Shown here piece by piece: positions 44,522 through 53,907 of a DNA stretch of 64,000 nucleotides. The notes below the pieces were generated by a model. It ran no database searches and had not been told where the DNA came from. It saw nothing but the letters and a program-made list of their open reading frames with translations. The translations under genes and the position numbers were made by a program. Positions within the stretch are counted from its first letter, which is position 1; every line of letters starts with the position of its first letter. The stretch is from Methylorubrum extorquens (GTDB lineage: Bacteria; Pseudomonadota; Alphaproteobacteria; Rhizobiales; Beijerinckiaceae). The stretch spans positions 339,501-403,500 of the forward strand of contig NZ_JALJXF010000001.1 of NCBI RefSeq assembly GCF_024169925.1. Direction: 5' to 3'.

Positions 44522-46427
44522 GGTCCTGCTCCCCGGTGGGCATGTCGGTGGACTCGGCGGCCGCGTCCGCGCGGGGGGACGGGCGCCGGCCCGATTGATC
44601 GGGCGTCGCCGCGCCCGGCTGTCTGTCGTGCTGCCCGCCCTGCGATCCGGCGAAGGCCGCGAATCCCTGGCCGCGCGGCGCGGAATCGCCGGCTCCGGGG
44701 CCGCCTGCCTGAATCGTCACGGCTTCGGGCTCGTAGCCGGCCTCGCGCAGCAGGCCGGAGAGCAGCTCGCCCTCCTTGCGCAGGCGCTCGGCGGTCTCCT
44801 CGCGGCTGGTGCGCAGGCTCATCTCGAGCCGCCCATCCTGCAGACGCATCCGCACCAGCACCGAGCCGAGGTCGGCCGGATGGAGCTGGAGCGTGAGGAT
44901 CTTCAGCGGCCCGGCCTCGGTCGAAGCCGGAACGGGGCGGGCCTGGCTCGCGGGCGCGGCCGGCAACTGGGCGGCGACCGCATCGACGATCTGACGCAGC
45001 GGCGAGGCGGGTACCGGAGCCGGCATGCCGGCCGTCTCCTGCGCAACGGGTTGCGCCAGCGGCATCTCCGGACGCGGCGCTTCGGGCATCGCCGCGTCGG
45101 TTTCGGCGCGCACGGGGCGCGCTACGCCTTCGTTGGCCTGCGGCTGCGGCACCGCCACGGTGGCCTGCTCCGGCGTGGTTTCGGGGCGTGCGATGACGGC
45201 CGGGCGATCCTGCCTCGAATCCGGGTCGCGTCGGGTCTGTCCCGGCGCGCCGAGTTGGGCGATGGCGGCCGGTTCGGTGAGGCTCGGGCTTTCCGGTCGA
45301 TCGACGCGCGCGGCGTTGTCCGCTGTACCGGCCGGTTCGGCGCGATCGCTCCGCGGTGCCCCGCGGCCCGCGGGGCTTCGCAGGGCTTCGATGACGGTAG
45401 TCTGCACCGGGGCGGCTGCCGGCTGCCGAACGGCTTCGTCCGACGCCGGCGCAGGGCTCGGCACGGCAGGGGTGGCGGGGCGGTCGGGTTCTGGATCAGG
45501 CCCGGCCGGCCGCGCAGGCGTCGCGGCGGTCGGATCAGGCGAGGCCGGCGGCGCGGACGCCGTGGCGGCTAGGTCGGCCATGCCGGCCGGCGCCGCAGCC
45601 TTTGCCGCTTCACCCGGCGACGGTGCGCGCGGGGTGGCGGCCGGTGCGGTCGGCCCGTTCGCGGCGGCTTCCGGTGCCGGCCGATCGGATGGTGTGGCCG
45701 GATCGCGAACGTCGCTGTCAGCCGCCGGGAGCGGCATCGCTTCCGATCCTATCGCGCGCTGGCCATCCGGCCCACCGGCCGGCGGCATGATCGCATCGGC
45801 TGCCGTCGCGGTCCGCGCGGCGCCCGCAACGGGCGCCTTTTCCTGGTTCACGAGAGCGACCGGCGCGGCGCCGAAGCGGTCCGATGTCGGGACGGTCGGC
45901 GGCGCGGATGTCTCGCTCAAGCCCTGCCCGATGCCCGGTTCTGCCGGGGTTGCGACCCCGCGCGGCCGGACCGGCGCGAAATGCGTTTCCAGGCCGACCA
46001 TCGACATTTGCAAGGCCGGTTCCGCCGGGGCCGGGCCGGGCCCCGATCCGGCGCGTAGGGCGGCCCGCTGCACCATGGCTTCCAGGCTGGCATCCGGGGG
46101 AGCCGCGATGGCCGGCGCCGCAGGACCGGTGAGCGCCATCAGCGCCTGCAAGGCCGAGCCGCCGACGTCGATGGTGATGGCGGGGGAAGCGTCGGCGGGG
46201 AGGGCAGGGGGCAGGTCCGCCCCGGCTTCGGCCGGTTCCGCCCCAACCTCTCCGGCCACTGACGGCCCTCTCTCGGCCGCCCCGGTCTCGGCTGTTCCGC
46301 CCTCCAATGCGCCGAGCATCGCCTCGAAGCCGGAGGGGACGTCCACGCGCGCATCCTCGCCCGCGGGCGCACGGCCGGCCTCGGGCTTCGGCCGCGTCAG
46401 AAGAAGGGTGTCGAGGGACCGCATCAC
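44475..46427 (-). CDS. fliK: FliK/MotD-type flagellar hook-length control protein
   Basis: A 650-residue protein whose C-terminal ~110 residues form the FliK export-switch domain: LKILTLQLHPADLGSVLVRMRLQDGRLEMSL and LLREAGYEPEAVTIQ. The rest (residues 1 to about 500) is a Pro/Ala-rich low-complexity ruler typical for hook-length proteins. In rhizobia the same gene is called motD. It follows motC on the same strand and overlaps the transglycosylase gene by 47 bases. Confidence 0.87.
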   Translation of the reverse strand: MMRSLDTLLLTRPKPEAGRAPAGEDARVDVPSGFEAMLGALEGGTAETGAAERGPSVAGEVGAEPAEAGADLPPALPADASPAITIDVGGSALQALMALTGPAAPAIAAPPDASLEAMVQRAALRAGSGPGPAPAEPALQMSMVGLETHFAPVRPRGVATPAEPGIGQGLSETSAPPTVPTSDRFGAAPVALVNQEKAPVAGAARTATAADAIMPPAGGPDGQRAIGSEAMPLPAADSDVRDPATPSDRPAPEAAANGPTAPAATPRAPSPGEAAKAAAPAGMADLAATASAPPASPDPTAATPARPAGPDPEPDRPATPAVPSPAPASDEAVRQPAAAPVQTTVIEALRSPAGRGAPRSDRAEPAGTADNAARVDRPESPSLTEPAAIAQLGAPGQTRRDPDSRQDRPAVIARPETTPEQATVAVPQPQANEGVARPVRAETDAAMPEAPRPEMPLAQPVAQETAGMPAPVPASPLRQIVDAVAAQLPAAPASQARPVPASTEAGPLKILTLQLHPADLGSVLVRMRLQDGRLEMSLRTSREETAERLRKEGELLSGLLREAGYEPEAVTIQAGGPGAGDSAPRGQGFAAFAGSQGGQHDRQPGAATPDQSGRRPSPRADAAAESTDMPTGEQDHETDSRGRDRGSLYL

Positions 46428-46463
46428 GGGTCGATCGTCCGGTGGTTGGAGTGCGGGGAAATC

Positions 46464-47924
46464 TCAGGGAGTGCCGGTGGTGGCATCCATGGAACGCTCG
46501 GCCCGGGCCAGGGCCTCCTGCGCCCGCAGGAGCGAGCCGGATTCGGGGATCGGCCGGCTCGCCGAGGGCGGCGGGGCCGGGGTCGCCGCGGCGACGGGGG
46601 AGGGCGTGCGGATCTGCCGGGCGGTGGAGAGCGCGGCGTCGAGCAGGTCCGCGTCGGACGGGGCGAAATCGGCACGGTCGAGGCCGCGCAAGGCATCGTA
46701 CCCTTCCTCGAAGCGTCCATCGGCCACGATCAGCGCCGCGCCGCGATAGAGCCGCGCCTGCGCTGCGGCTCGCGAATCCGGCGCGGCGAGCCCCATCGCC
46801 CGCTCGGCGGAAAACAGCGCGGTCTCGCGGCGGCCCTGTTCCAGCCCGGCGCGGGCTACCAGCAGGTAGAGGTCGCGCCGGCTCTCAGGCTCGATCTCGT
46901 CGAGCATCCGCTCCAGGCTGGCGATGCGGGTGCGGTCGCTGTCGAAGTCGAGGCGGGTGAGCGCGCCGGCGAAGCGCTGGCGGAAGTTGCCGGCATAGAC
47001 CGAGCGGCGGAACCGGCGCAGGTACTGGATCGCCAGCGCCTCGAAGCGCCGCGCATCGCCGCCCTGCGCGACCACGAAGATCTGGCGGCGCAGCGCCCCT
47101 TCCTCGACCAGCGTGCCGGGCGCCAGAAGCCGGGCGAGGTCCAGGAGTTCGAGCGACTTGACCGGCGCGTCGCGCACCATCAGCGCCGATTGCGTCAGCG
47201 CGAGCTGCCCGGCGAGGCCCGCCGGCATCGTGCGCGGGTCGATGCCGGCCAGCTTGGCCCGCGCCTCTCGCTCGCGCCCTTCGAGATAGGCAAGTGCTCC
47301 GAGCGCCAGGGGCTGCTCCGCCTCCGGCACCTTGTTGGATCGGAGGATCGCCCGCAGGGCTCCCGGTCCGCCGCCCGCGAGCGCGAAGGTGACGGCGGCG
47401 CGCGCGTTTTCCGCCTCGGCCCAGGCCTCGGGATCGAGGGTGATCAGCCGCTGCTCGATATGGCCGAGGAGCTGGCGCTGCGCGACATGCGCCTGGGTCG
47501 AGCCGCTGGCGATGCGGTCCTGAAGGAGCTGGAGCGTGCGCGTCAGTTCGACCGGCAGGCCGTGCGCCTTCACCGGCAGCGGTTCGATCGGTTTCGCCGG
47601 AGCGCCGTGTCCGCCATGGTCGTCGGCGGCATGGTTTTCCGCGGGCGGCGCGTGGCCGTCGCCGTGCTCGGCGGCCATGGCCGGAACGAGGGCGAGGCAG
47701 AGAGTGAGGGCGGTCGCCGCGAGGGCGCGAGGCCGGGATGCTCTGTCCGTCGGCGTCGCGATCTTGGATTGCTTCGGCTTCGCCTCGCAATGACGGAAGG
47801 TGTGCCCTCCACCATCATTGCGAGCCGTCAGGCGAAGCCATCCAGCGCCGCGACGGTCCCCGACGTCGCTCGCGACGACGGCCGAGCGACTCGACCGCGC
47901 TAGGGACTCCCGAAAAGAAGTCAT
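46464..47924 (-). CDS. motC: flagellar motor protein MotC with unusual N-terminus
   Basis: Periplasmic motor accessory (486 residues from this start), the rhizobial MotC that works with MotB and the chaperone MotE. The body, from about residue 90, is helical, with RRSVYAGNFRQRFAGAL and QGGDARRFEALAIQYLRRFRRS typical of MotC. The secretory signal peptide (about residues 66-86, ATALTLCLALVPAMA) lies far from the only upstream start, an ATG overlapping the motB stop. Between them, roughly 60 codons cover a REP-like palindrome at 47.75-47.86 kb. No ATG, GTG or TTG lies between that palindrome and the signal peptide. Either the repeat is translated, or an atypical start is used. Confidence 0.86.
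   Translation of the reverse strand: MTSFRESLARSSRSAVVASDVGDRRGAGWLRLTARNDGGGHTFRHCEAKPKQSKIATPTDRASRPRALAATALTLCLALVPAMAAEHGDGHAPPAENHAADDHGGHGAPAKPIEPLPVKAHGLPVELTRTLQLLQDRIASGSTQAHVAQRQLLGHIEQRLITLDPEAWAEAENARAAVTFALAGGGPGALRAILRSNKVPEAEQPLALGALAYLEGREREARAKLAGIDPRTMPAGLAGQLALTQSALMVRDAPVKSLELLDLARLLAPGTLVEEGALRRQIFVVAQGGDARRFEALAIQYLRRFRRSVYAGNFRQRFAGALTRLDFDSDRTRIASLERMLDEIEPESRRDLYLLVARAGLEQGRRETALFSAERAMGLAAPDSRAAAQARLYRGAALIVADGRFEEGYDALRGLDRADFAPSDADLLDAALSTARQIRTPSPVAAATPAPPPSASRPIPESGSLLRAQEALARAERSMDATTGTP
47750..47859. repeat. REP-like palindromic repeat inside motC N-terminal codons
   Basis: Two arms in opposite orientation (GGATTGCTTC...CGCAATGA and TCATTGCGAG...CATCCAGCG) about 30 bases apart make an imperfect palindrome. 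The arms resemble the common intergenic REP of this bacterial group. It is in frame with motC and adds residues such as HCEAKPKQSKIA. Confidence 0.72.
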
Positions 47925-49291
47925 TCCGGCAGGCCCCGCAGCAGGATCTCGATGCGGCGGTTCTCGGCGGCCTTCGGGTTGGCGGCGATGCGGGGCTGGC
48001 GGTCGGCATAGCCCTCGATGCGGTCGATGCGGGCCTCGTCGAGGCCGCCGCGCACGAGCATGTAGGAGGCCATCTGCGCCCGCGCCGAGGACAGGCGCCA
48101 GTTGTCGTAGGTCTCCGAGCGGAACGGGCGGCCGTCGGTATGGCCGCGCACGACGACGCGGCCGGGGCGGCTGTTGAGGATCTTGGCGATGCGCTCCAGC
48201 GCCTTGACCACCTTGGGTGTCGGTTCGGCCGAGCCGATCCCGAACATGCTGAAATTGATCTCGTCGGTGATGCTGATGAGCACGCCTTCGCCGGTCCGGC
48301 GCACCTCGACCTGCGGGGCGGGCGCGCCGTTGGGCAGCGACGGCACGGCCCGCGCGATCTCGGCCTTCAGAGCCGAGAGCGCCGCGGTCTCGGCCGCTTT
48401 CGCGGTTTGATCCGCCCCCGCCGCCAGTTCCTTCGCAGCAGGCGTCTCGGCTTTTGCCAGCAGCGTCGGTTCGGGCGGGGCCGTCTTGAGTTCGGGCGGG
48501 GACGTGTGCGGTGCCGTCTCGGACGGTGGCTTGGCGGCCTCGGCGCTTGGAACCGCCAGCGGCATCGGCTCGGCCGAGGCAAGCTTGACGCCGGCCTGCC
48601 GCATGGCCTCGTTCAGGCTCTGGCGGGCGACGTCCTTGGCCGATTCCTTCGGCAAATCCTTGGGTTTGGGGCCGGTGATCTGTGCACGCGCGTCGAGGCG
48701 GGCCTCGGCCGGCGCGGCGGCAGCCGTGTCGAGGGCGCCGGGATTGTCCGTGCGGCGACGCGGCAGGGCGGCGACCTGCCAGTAGAGCGGGTCGAACGGG
48801 TCGCGCCCGGTCTCGCCGCCGGCCACGCCCGGCTGTCCGGCCTCAACCGCGGAGGCATCCGCGCTCGCGGCCTCCGGCCCGGCGGCCTCGGCCTCCGCGG
48901 CGAGTTTGGCGAGCACCGCGTAAGGATCCTGGAACAGGGCGGATTCACGGGCGCGGCTGCCCGGCGCGCCGGCCGCGTCGCCCTTGCCCTCGGCGTTGCC
49001 CCCATCGCCCTTGCCCTTGCCGGAGGGGGCGGGATCATTGGGCGTGTCCTGCGGGTCGTTCACGCCCTTGCGGTCGTGGGTGACCTCGGCGAGCTTCACC
49101 GGGTTGAAGTACTCGGCGATGGTCTGTTTCTGCTCCTTGCTGGTGGAGTTGATCAGCCACATCACCAGGAACAGCGCCATCATCGCCGTCATGAAGTCGG
49201 CGAGCGCGATCTTCCAGGCGCCGCCGTGATGGCCGTCCTCGTGGTCGCCGTGGCGCTTGATGATGATGATTTCTTGGGCGTGGTCCGACAT
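47921..49291 (-). CDS. motB: flagellar motor stator protein MotB
   Basis: Stator anchor. A short basic N-terminus (HAQEIIIIKRHGDHEDGHHGG) precedes the single transmembrane helix at about residues 27-45 (WKIALADFMTAMMALFLVMW), with the proton-binding Asp in ADFMTAMMA. A long Ala/Pro-rich periplasmic section (about 75-310) leads to the OmpA-like peptidoglycan-binding domain (about 325-456, with VVVRGHTDGRPF and ENRRIEILL). At 456 residues it is longer than enterobacterial MotB, typical of rhizobia. Its stop overlaps the motC start. Confidence 0.96.
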   Translation of the reverse strand: MSDHAQEIIIIKRHGDHEDGHHGGAWKIALADFMTAMMALFLVMWLINSTSKEQKQTIAEYFNPVKLAEVTHDRKGVNDPQDTPNDPAPSGKGKGDGGNAEGKGDAAGAPGSRARESALFQDPYAVLAKLAAEAEAAGPEAASADASAVEAGQPGVAGGETGRDPFDPLYWQVAALPRRRTDNPGALDTAAAAPAEARLDARAQITGPKPKDLPKESAKDVARQSLNEAMRQAGVKLASAEPMPLAVPSAEAAKPPSETAPHTSPPELKTAPPEPTLLAKAETPAAKELAAGADQTAKAAETAALSALKAEIARAVPSLPNGAPAPQVEVRRTGEGVLISITDEINFSMFGIGSAEPTPKVVKALERIAKILNSRPGRVVVRGHTDGRPFRSETYDNWRLSSARAQMASYMLVRGGLDEARIDRIEGYADRQPRIAANPKAAENRRIEILLRGLPE

Positions 49292-49292
49292 C

Positions 49293-50027
49293 TTACGCCT
49301 CCGCGATCGCGGCGGTGATCAGGCGGCTCCAGGCCGCGAGTTCGGTCTCGATCACGGTCTCGCCCGCGCGCACCGTCACCTCCGGCCCCTCGGCCGCTTC
49401 GAAAGCGATTCCGGCCGCACCGCCGAGCCGTGCGGCGAGCGCCGCGATCAGGTCGTCCGGCCCGCGCACCTGCACCACCGCCTGCTGCGGCTCGGCCAGG
49501 ATGCGCTTGAGGGCGGCGCCGAGTTCATCCAGCGCCTGCCGTTGCAGCGCCTGACCCAGGACCGGCGCGATCAGCCGCGCGACCCGGTCCGATAGCGTAG
49601 CGTCGAGCGCCTGCATGGCCGCGACGAAGCCTTGCGCCAGGGCCTCGCCCTGCGCCTCGGTCCAGTCGCGGCGGGCCTGCGCCAATCCTTCCTCGAAGAG
49701 AGCCTGCTGCGCCGCGCGTTCGAGCGCGGCCTGCGACGACCACTCTTCCATCGCCTCGGCTCGGCCCTGCTCGCGCCCGCGCGCCTCGGCGGCGGCGATC
49801 AGCGCCTCGCGATCCTCTGCCGGCCGCAGGGCCGCCGCGGCGGCACGGGGCAGGAAGGGTTCGAGTTCGGCCTGGATCTCGACCGGCTCCGGTGCGGACG
49901 GCTCCACGACGGCGGCGGGCGCGCGGAACCATGCTCCCGAAAAATCCGGCTCGCCGGCGAGTGCTACGGGCGGCGGGGGAGGAGCGGAAAAGTCCGGCAG
50001 GTAGCGTGCGAGAACCGCGTCCATCAC
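49293..50027 (-). CDS. fliH: FliH-like flagellar assembly protein
   Basis: A 244-residue protein whose central coiled coil is rich in Glu/Ala/Gln and contains AAAEARGREQGRAEAMEEWSSQA, matching the amphipathic GxxxG-type stretch of FliH-like proteins. It lies between fliF and motB on the same strand, where rhizobial clusters carry a fliH-type gene that regulates the FliI ATPase. FliI itself is not in the window. The start overlaps the fliF stop by four bases (ATGA). The assignment rests on layout and context. Confidence 0.7.
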   Translation of the reverse strand: MMDAVLARYLPDFSAPPPPPVALAGEPDFSGAWFRAPAAVVEPSAPEPVEIQAELEPFLPRAAAAALRPAEDREALIAAAEARGREQGRAEAMEEWSSQAALERAAQQALFEEGLAQARRDWTEAQGEALAQGFVAAMQALDATLSDRVARLIAPVLGQALQRQALDELGAALKRILAEPQQAVVQVRGPDDLIAALAARLGGAAGIAFEAAEGPEVTVRAGETVIETELAAWSRLITAAIAEA

Positions 50028-51715
50028 GCCGCCTCCTCACGCATGAGCCAGCGCTTGAGCACGGCCGCGACCTGCTCCTCGTCGATGTCGATGAGCTGCT
50101 CCAGCCGCTTCTGCGGCGAGCGCGCCATCTTGTCCTCCAGTTCCTCCAGCAGGCCGGCGACGCCCGGCGCGGGGAGCTTGGCCGCCTCGCTGGATCCGGG
50201 AGGCGCTGCACCCGGTGCGGCGAGCGCCATCGTGCCGTCGGCCGCCATACCGGCGGCAAGCGCTGGCGCGCCCTCGGGGCCGGCGAGCGCCGCGACCTCG
50301 CTCTGAGCGGTCTCGGGCGTTGCCAGGATCGCGCGAAGCGCCGGGCGCAGGCCGAACCAGATCAGCAGGCCTGCCACGACGAGGATCGTCGCCGCGTTGA
50401 TGAGCGTGCCGGACTGCTTCATCATCACGTCGGTGAGCGAGAGCGGCGGCACCGGCTCCATCGCCTGGCCGTCGTTGACGAAGCCGACCGCCGCGACCTT
50501 GATCGTGTCGCCGCGCTCCTTGCTGAAGCCCGCGGCCGAGCCGACCAGCTCCTCGATCTCGGCAATCTGCCGGTCCAGGCTCGCCTTGTCGTCGGGCCCG
50601 GCGAGCGCGGTCAGCCGCGAGCGGTTGACCAGCACCGCGACCGAGAGGCGGCGGATGGCGTAGCCGTCACTCACCGTCTGGACCGTCTTCTGGGAGATCT
50701 CGTAATTGGTGAGATCCTCCTTCTTCGAGGTTTCGTTGCTCGACTGGTCGTTGCCGTCCGAGCGTGTGCGCTGGTCGGGCAGGTTCTCCTGCGCGCTGGT
50801 CGGGCGCTGGCTGTTGCGGTTCTGCGCGTTCTCGCTCTCGCGCACCGACCGCACCGAGCGCTCCACCCGCTGGTCGGGGTTGAAGATCGTCTCGTTGGTT
50901 GAAGTCTTGTCGGTGTTGAGCTGGGTCGCGACGCTGATCTCGAAATTGCCGACGCCGAGATAGGGCGCGAGGGTGCGGCGGATGTTGTCCTGCATCTCGC
51001 GGCTTACGGACTTCTCCAGCGTCGCCATCTTGCCGGTGGGCGCCGTGCCGGCATCGTCGCCCGCCATCAGCACCGTGCCCTCCGAACCGATCACGGTGAC
51101 GCGGTCGGGCTTCATGCCGGGAATCGCCGAGGCGACGAGCTGGCGGATCGCCTGCGCGCCCGACACGTCGTCGGCGGGCTCGGTGCGCACCACAACGGAG
51201 GCCGAGGCCGGCTGCTGGTCGCGGCGGAACGAGCCGCGGTCGGGAAGCACGAGGTGGACGCGGGCGGCGCGCACGCCCTTCATGCCCTGAATGGTGCGGG
51301 CGATCTCGCCTTCGAGCGCCCGCACGCGGGTCACTTCCTGCATGAACGAGGTCATGCCGAGCGAGCCGAGATCGTTGAACAGCTCGTAGCCGGACTTGGA
51401 GCTCTGCGGCAGGCCCTTCTCGGCCAGCAGCATCCGCGCCTGCGCGGTATGGCCGAAGGAGACGAGCACGGCGGTGCCGTCGGACGACACGTCGAACGGG
51501 ATGCCGTTGTCCTTGAGCACGCCGCCGATGCGCGACACGTCCTCACGCGAGAGGCCCGTATAGAGCATCTCCTGCGCCGGGCGGCTCAGGTAGTAGGCGC
51601 CGACACCGACGCCGAGAAACACTAGAAGGCCGACCAGCCCGAGGGCGATCAGCCGCCTCGCGCCGAGATCGACGATGTTGCTCCACAATCTCTCGGCTTG
51701 CTCGCGACCGAACAT
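50024..51715 (-). CDS. fliF: flagellar MS-ring protein FliF
   Basis: Base of the flagellar basal body. Two membrane helices (about residues 22-42 and 452-472) flank the periplasmic ring-forming domains: LYTGLSREDVSRIGGVLKDNGIPF, RVHLVLPDRGSFRRDQQPASASVVV and NYEISQKTVQTVSDGYAIRRLSVAVLVNRSRL. The cytoplasmic C-terminus, SPQKRLEQLIDIDEEQVAAVLKRWL, is the FliG-binding tail. The length, 563 residues, is normal. It begins the leftward flagellar arm after a gap. Confidence 0.97.
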   Translation of the reverse strand: MFGREQAERLWSNIVDLGARRLIALGLVGLLVFLGVGVGAYYLSRPAQEMLYTGLSREDVSRIGGVLKDNGIPFDVSSDGTAVLVSFGHTAQARMLLAEKGLPQSSKSGYELFNDLGSLGMTSFMQEVTRVRALEGEIARTIQGMKGVRAARVHLVLPDRGSFRRDQQPASASVVVRTEPADDVSGAQAIRQLVASAIPGMKPDRVTVIGSEGTVLMAGDDAGTAPTGKMATLEKSVSREMQDNIRRTLAPYLGVGNFEISVATQLNTDKTSTNETIFNPDQRVERSVRSVRESENAQNRNSQRPTSAQENLPDQRTRSDGNDQSSNETSKKEDLTNYEISQKTVQTVSDGYAIRRLSVAVLVNRSRLTALAGPDDKASLDRQIAEIEELVGSAAGFSKERGDTIKVAAVGFVNDGQAMEPVPPLSLTDVMMKQSGTLINAATILVVAGLLIWFGLRPALRAILATPETAQSEVAALAGPEGAPALAAGMAADGTMALAAPGAAPPGSSEAAKLPAPGVAGLLEELEDKMARSPQKRLEQLIDIDEEQVAAVLKRWLMREEAA

Positions 51716-51826
51716 CCCTGGACCAATCCCGCCCGCGACCTGACACGCGTCGCCAGCTTGAATGAGGGCTCACCCTTGCGCGGGGATTGCGGCGCGACAG
51801 GTTGGCGTCGGTGCTGGGAGCCCTTG

Positions 51827-52480
51827 ATGATCGAGGATGGTTCGGACGAGGACTGGATGGCGCGGGCCCGGCCGCTCGGCCCGTTGCTCTGCGATGCCGC
51901 CTTCCGCATCGCCGACAGCCTCTCCATCGGCCCCGAGAACGACATCGGCCCGGCCGATTGGGAGCGTCTGCGGGTGCCCCTCGACGCGGCCGACCTGCCG
52001 TGCCGTGTCCCGCGTCTGGCGGCGACGCTCGACCTGCCGGGCCGCGAGGCCGCGCTCGCCGCCCATTACGGGAGGCTGATCGCCACGACGCGCCGTCACG
52101 GCAAGCCCACGGCCCTGGCGCAGCCGTTTCCGTACTTCTCGGTCACGCCGCTGATGCTGGAGGACGGCCAGCCGGTCGTTTCCTTCCCCTGGACCGACGA
52201 CGTGCCGCAGACCGCCGCCTTCCTCAGGGCGCTCGCCGATGCGGGGCCCGACGGCGTGGTCTGGGACGCGATCGACCAGGGCTGGTTCCTCCGCATCCTC
52301 GTTCGCGACGGAACACTCTTCATCGCCGAGGGCGATCCGGACGAGGGGGCGGACGTCGTGGTCCGCGGCGACGCGGGAGCGGTCGCCGCTCAGGCTGCGG
52401 CGGCCTTGGCGCGTCTGAGCGGCCTGCACGCAGGTCTGATCCGGGTGTTCGGGCGCGATTTCTGGTCCTATCACGGCTGA
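51827..52480 (+). CDS. hypothetical protein within the flagellar cluster
   Basis: A 217-residue soluble protein on the opposite strand to its flagellar neighbours, between fliF and fliP. No known family is recognised. It looks globular, with a charged N-terminus, a mixed middle (PFPYFSVTPLMLEDGQPVVSFPW) and a C-terminal FGRDFWSYHG. The ATG before IEDGSDED is chosen because the upstream frame enters the fliF promoter region. Its position suggests a motility link, but there is no direct evidence. Confidence 0.55.
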   Translation: MIEDGSDEDWMARARPLGPLLCDAAFRIADSLSIGPENDIGPADWERLRVPLDAADLPCRVPRLAATLDLPGREAALAAHYGRLIATTRRHGKPTALAQPFPYFSVTPLMLEDGQPVVSFPWTDDVPQTAAFLRALADAGPDGVVWDAIDQGWFLRILVRDGTLFIAEGDPDEGADVVVRGDAGAVAAQAAAALARLSGLHAGLIRVFGRDFWSYHG

Positions 52481-52522
52481 CCGCGGCCAGGACGCCGATC
52501 TCGTTCGGCCTGAATCACCGGA

Positions 52523-53305
52523 TCAGAAGAACGACCGCACCAACCCGCTGACCAGCAGATTCCAGCCGTCGATCAGGATGAAGAACAGCACCTTGAACGG
52601 CAGCGAGATCACGGTGGGCGGCAGCATCATCATGCCCATCGACATCACGATGGTGGAGACGATGATGTCGATGACGAGGAAGGGCAGCACGATCAGGAAG
52701 CCGATCTCGAAGCCCCGGCGCAGCTCGGAGATCATGAAGGCCGGTATCAGGATGCGCAGGTCGATCTTCTCGCCGGCCTCGGCCTTGGGGAAATTGCGGC
52801 TCGCCAAGTCCGTGAAGGTCTGAAGATCCTTCGGGCGCACGTGCTGGGTCATGAATTCGCGGAACGGCTCGACGATCTTGTTGAGGGCCTCCTCCTCGCC
52901 GATGCGGTTTTCCTGGAGCGGCTTCACGCCCTCGTTCCAGGCGCGGTCGAAGGTCGGCGCCATCACGTAGAAGGTCATGAACAGGGCGAGCGAGACGAGG
53001 AACAGGTTGGCTGGCGTGCTCTGGAGGCCGAGCCCCGAGCGCAGGAACGAGAACGCGACGGCAAAGCGCGTGAAGCTCGTCACCATCACGAGCAGGCCCG
53101 GCGCCAGCGACAGCACGGTGAGCAGCGCGACGAGCTGGATGATGCGCCCGGACGCCGCCCCGTTGCCGGGCGGCAGCAGCGCGTCGAGGCCCGGCACGCC
53201 GGTGACGCCGCCGGGCGAGGCCCCCTGCGCCATCGCGGCGGAGGCGGTGAGGCCGGCGGCCACCGCAAGGCCGGCGGTGACGAGGATCGCGCGCGCCATC
53301 CTCAC
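52523..53305 (-). CDS. fliP: flagellar export gate protein FliP
   Basis: Core subunit of the flagellar type III export gate. An N-terminal signal peptide (about residues 1-26) is followed by the four-helix FliP: LSLAPGLLVMVTSFTRFAVAFSFLRSGLGLQSTPANLFLVSLALFMTFYVMAPTF and the C-terminal MGMMMLPPTVISLPFKVLFFILIDGWNLLV. 260 residues is the normal size. Its start overlaps the fliL stop by four bases (ATGA). Confidence 0.97.
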   Translation of the reverse strand: MRMARAILVTAGLAVAAGLTASAAMAQGASPGGVTGVPGLDALLPPGNGAASGRIIQLVALLTVLSLAPGLLVMVTSFTRFAVAFSFLRSGLGLQSTPANLFLVSLALFMTFYVMAPTFDRAWNEGVKPLQENRIGEEEALNKIVEPFREFMTQHVRPKDLQTFTDLASRNFPKAEAGEKIDLRILIPAFMISELRRGFEIGFLIVLPFLVIDIIVSTIVMSMGMMMLPPTVISLPFKVLFFILIDGWNLLVSGLVRSFF

Positions 53306-53784
53306 TGGACCACCAGCGATTCGACGATGAGTTCGCGCACCGCCCCCTTGGTGCGGGTCGCCACGCGCTCGTTGAGGTCTTCGCGCAGGTGCTGGAGGCC
53401 GTGCGCGCCCTCGATCTGCGCCATGGAGAGCGTGCGCAGGTAGGCCAGCGCGTCGGCGCGGATCTCGGCCAGCGTCACGTCGGGATTGGGCAGTGCACCG
53501 GTCTTGAAGACGACGGAGGATTCGATCCGCACCCAGGAATCGGTCGGCTCGGCGAGGTTGGCCACCACCGAGCCGACGCTGCGCAGGGACAGGTCGCCGG
53601 TGTAGTTGAGCACCTTCACGGCCTTGCCGGCCTCCTCGCGCTGCTTCAGGTCGACCGACTTTTCGACGCTGCCGAGCAGGTAGACGCCGAGCCCGCCCCC
53701 GGTGCCGACGGCGACCAGCGTGACGAGGGCGAGCGCCCCGATCCAGCCCTTGCCGCCCTTCTTGGAGTCCTTGGCGTCCGCCAT
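53302..53784 (-). CDS. fliL: flagellar basal-body protein FliL
   Basis: Stator-associated protein of 160 residues. A short charged N-terminus and one membrane helix (about residues 15-33, WIGALALVTLVAVGTGGGLGVYLL) precede the periplasmic FliL domain. Typical words are VANLAEPTDSWVRIESSVVF and LREDLNERVATRTKGAVRELIVESLVVQ. It lies between flgH and fliP on the same strand, as in the rhizobial flg-fli block. Confidence 0.95.
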   Translation of the reverse strand: MADAKDSKKGGKGWIGALALVTLVAVGTGGGLGVYLLGSVEKSVDLKQREEAGKAVKVLNYTGDLSLRSVGSVVANLAEPTDSWVRIESSVVFKTGALPNPDVTLAEIRADALAYLRTLSMAQIEGAHGLQHLREDLNERVATRTKGAVRELIVESLVVQ

Positions 53785-53907
53785 CTCGATTCTCCTGGGT
53801 TCGCTCTCAGCGCTTCGCGGTGAGAGCGTTTCGCCGCATCGGCGGCGGCGCGCGGTCGCGCTTGTCGCGAACGAAGCCGTTCGCGCAGCCGCGCTCGGGG
53901 CACGTCG

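Noticed and set aside
45025..46749. 574-codon plus-strand frame opposite fliK
   Set aside because: Antisense of the Pro/Ala-rich FliK ruler; the low-complexity Ser/Ala/Gly translation reflects that bias.
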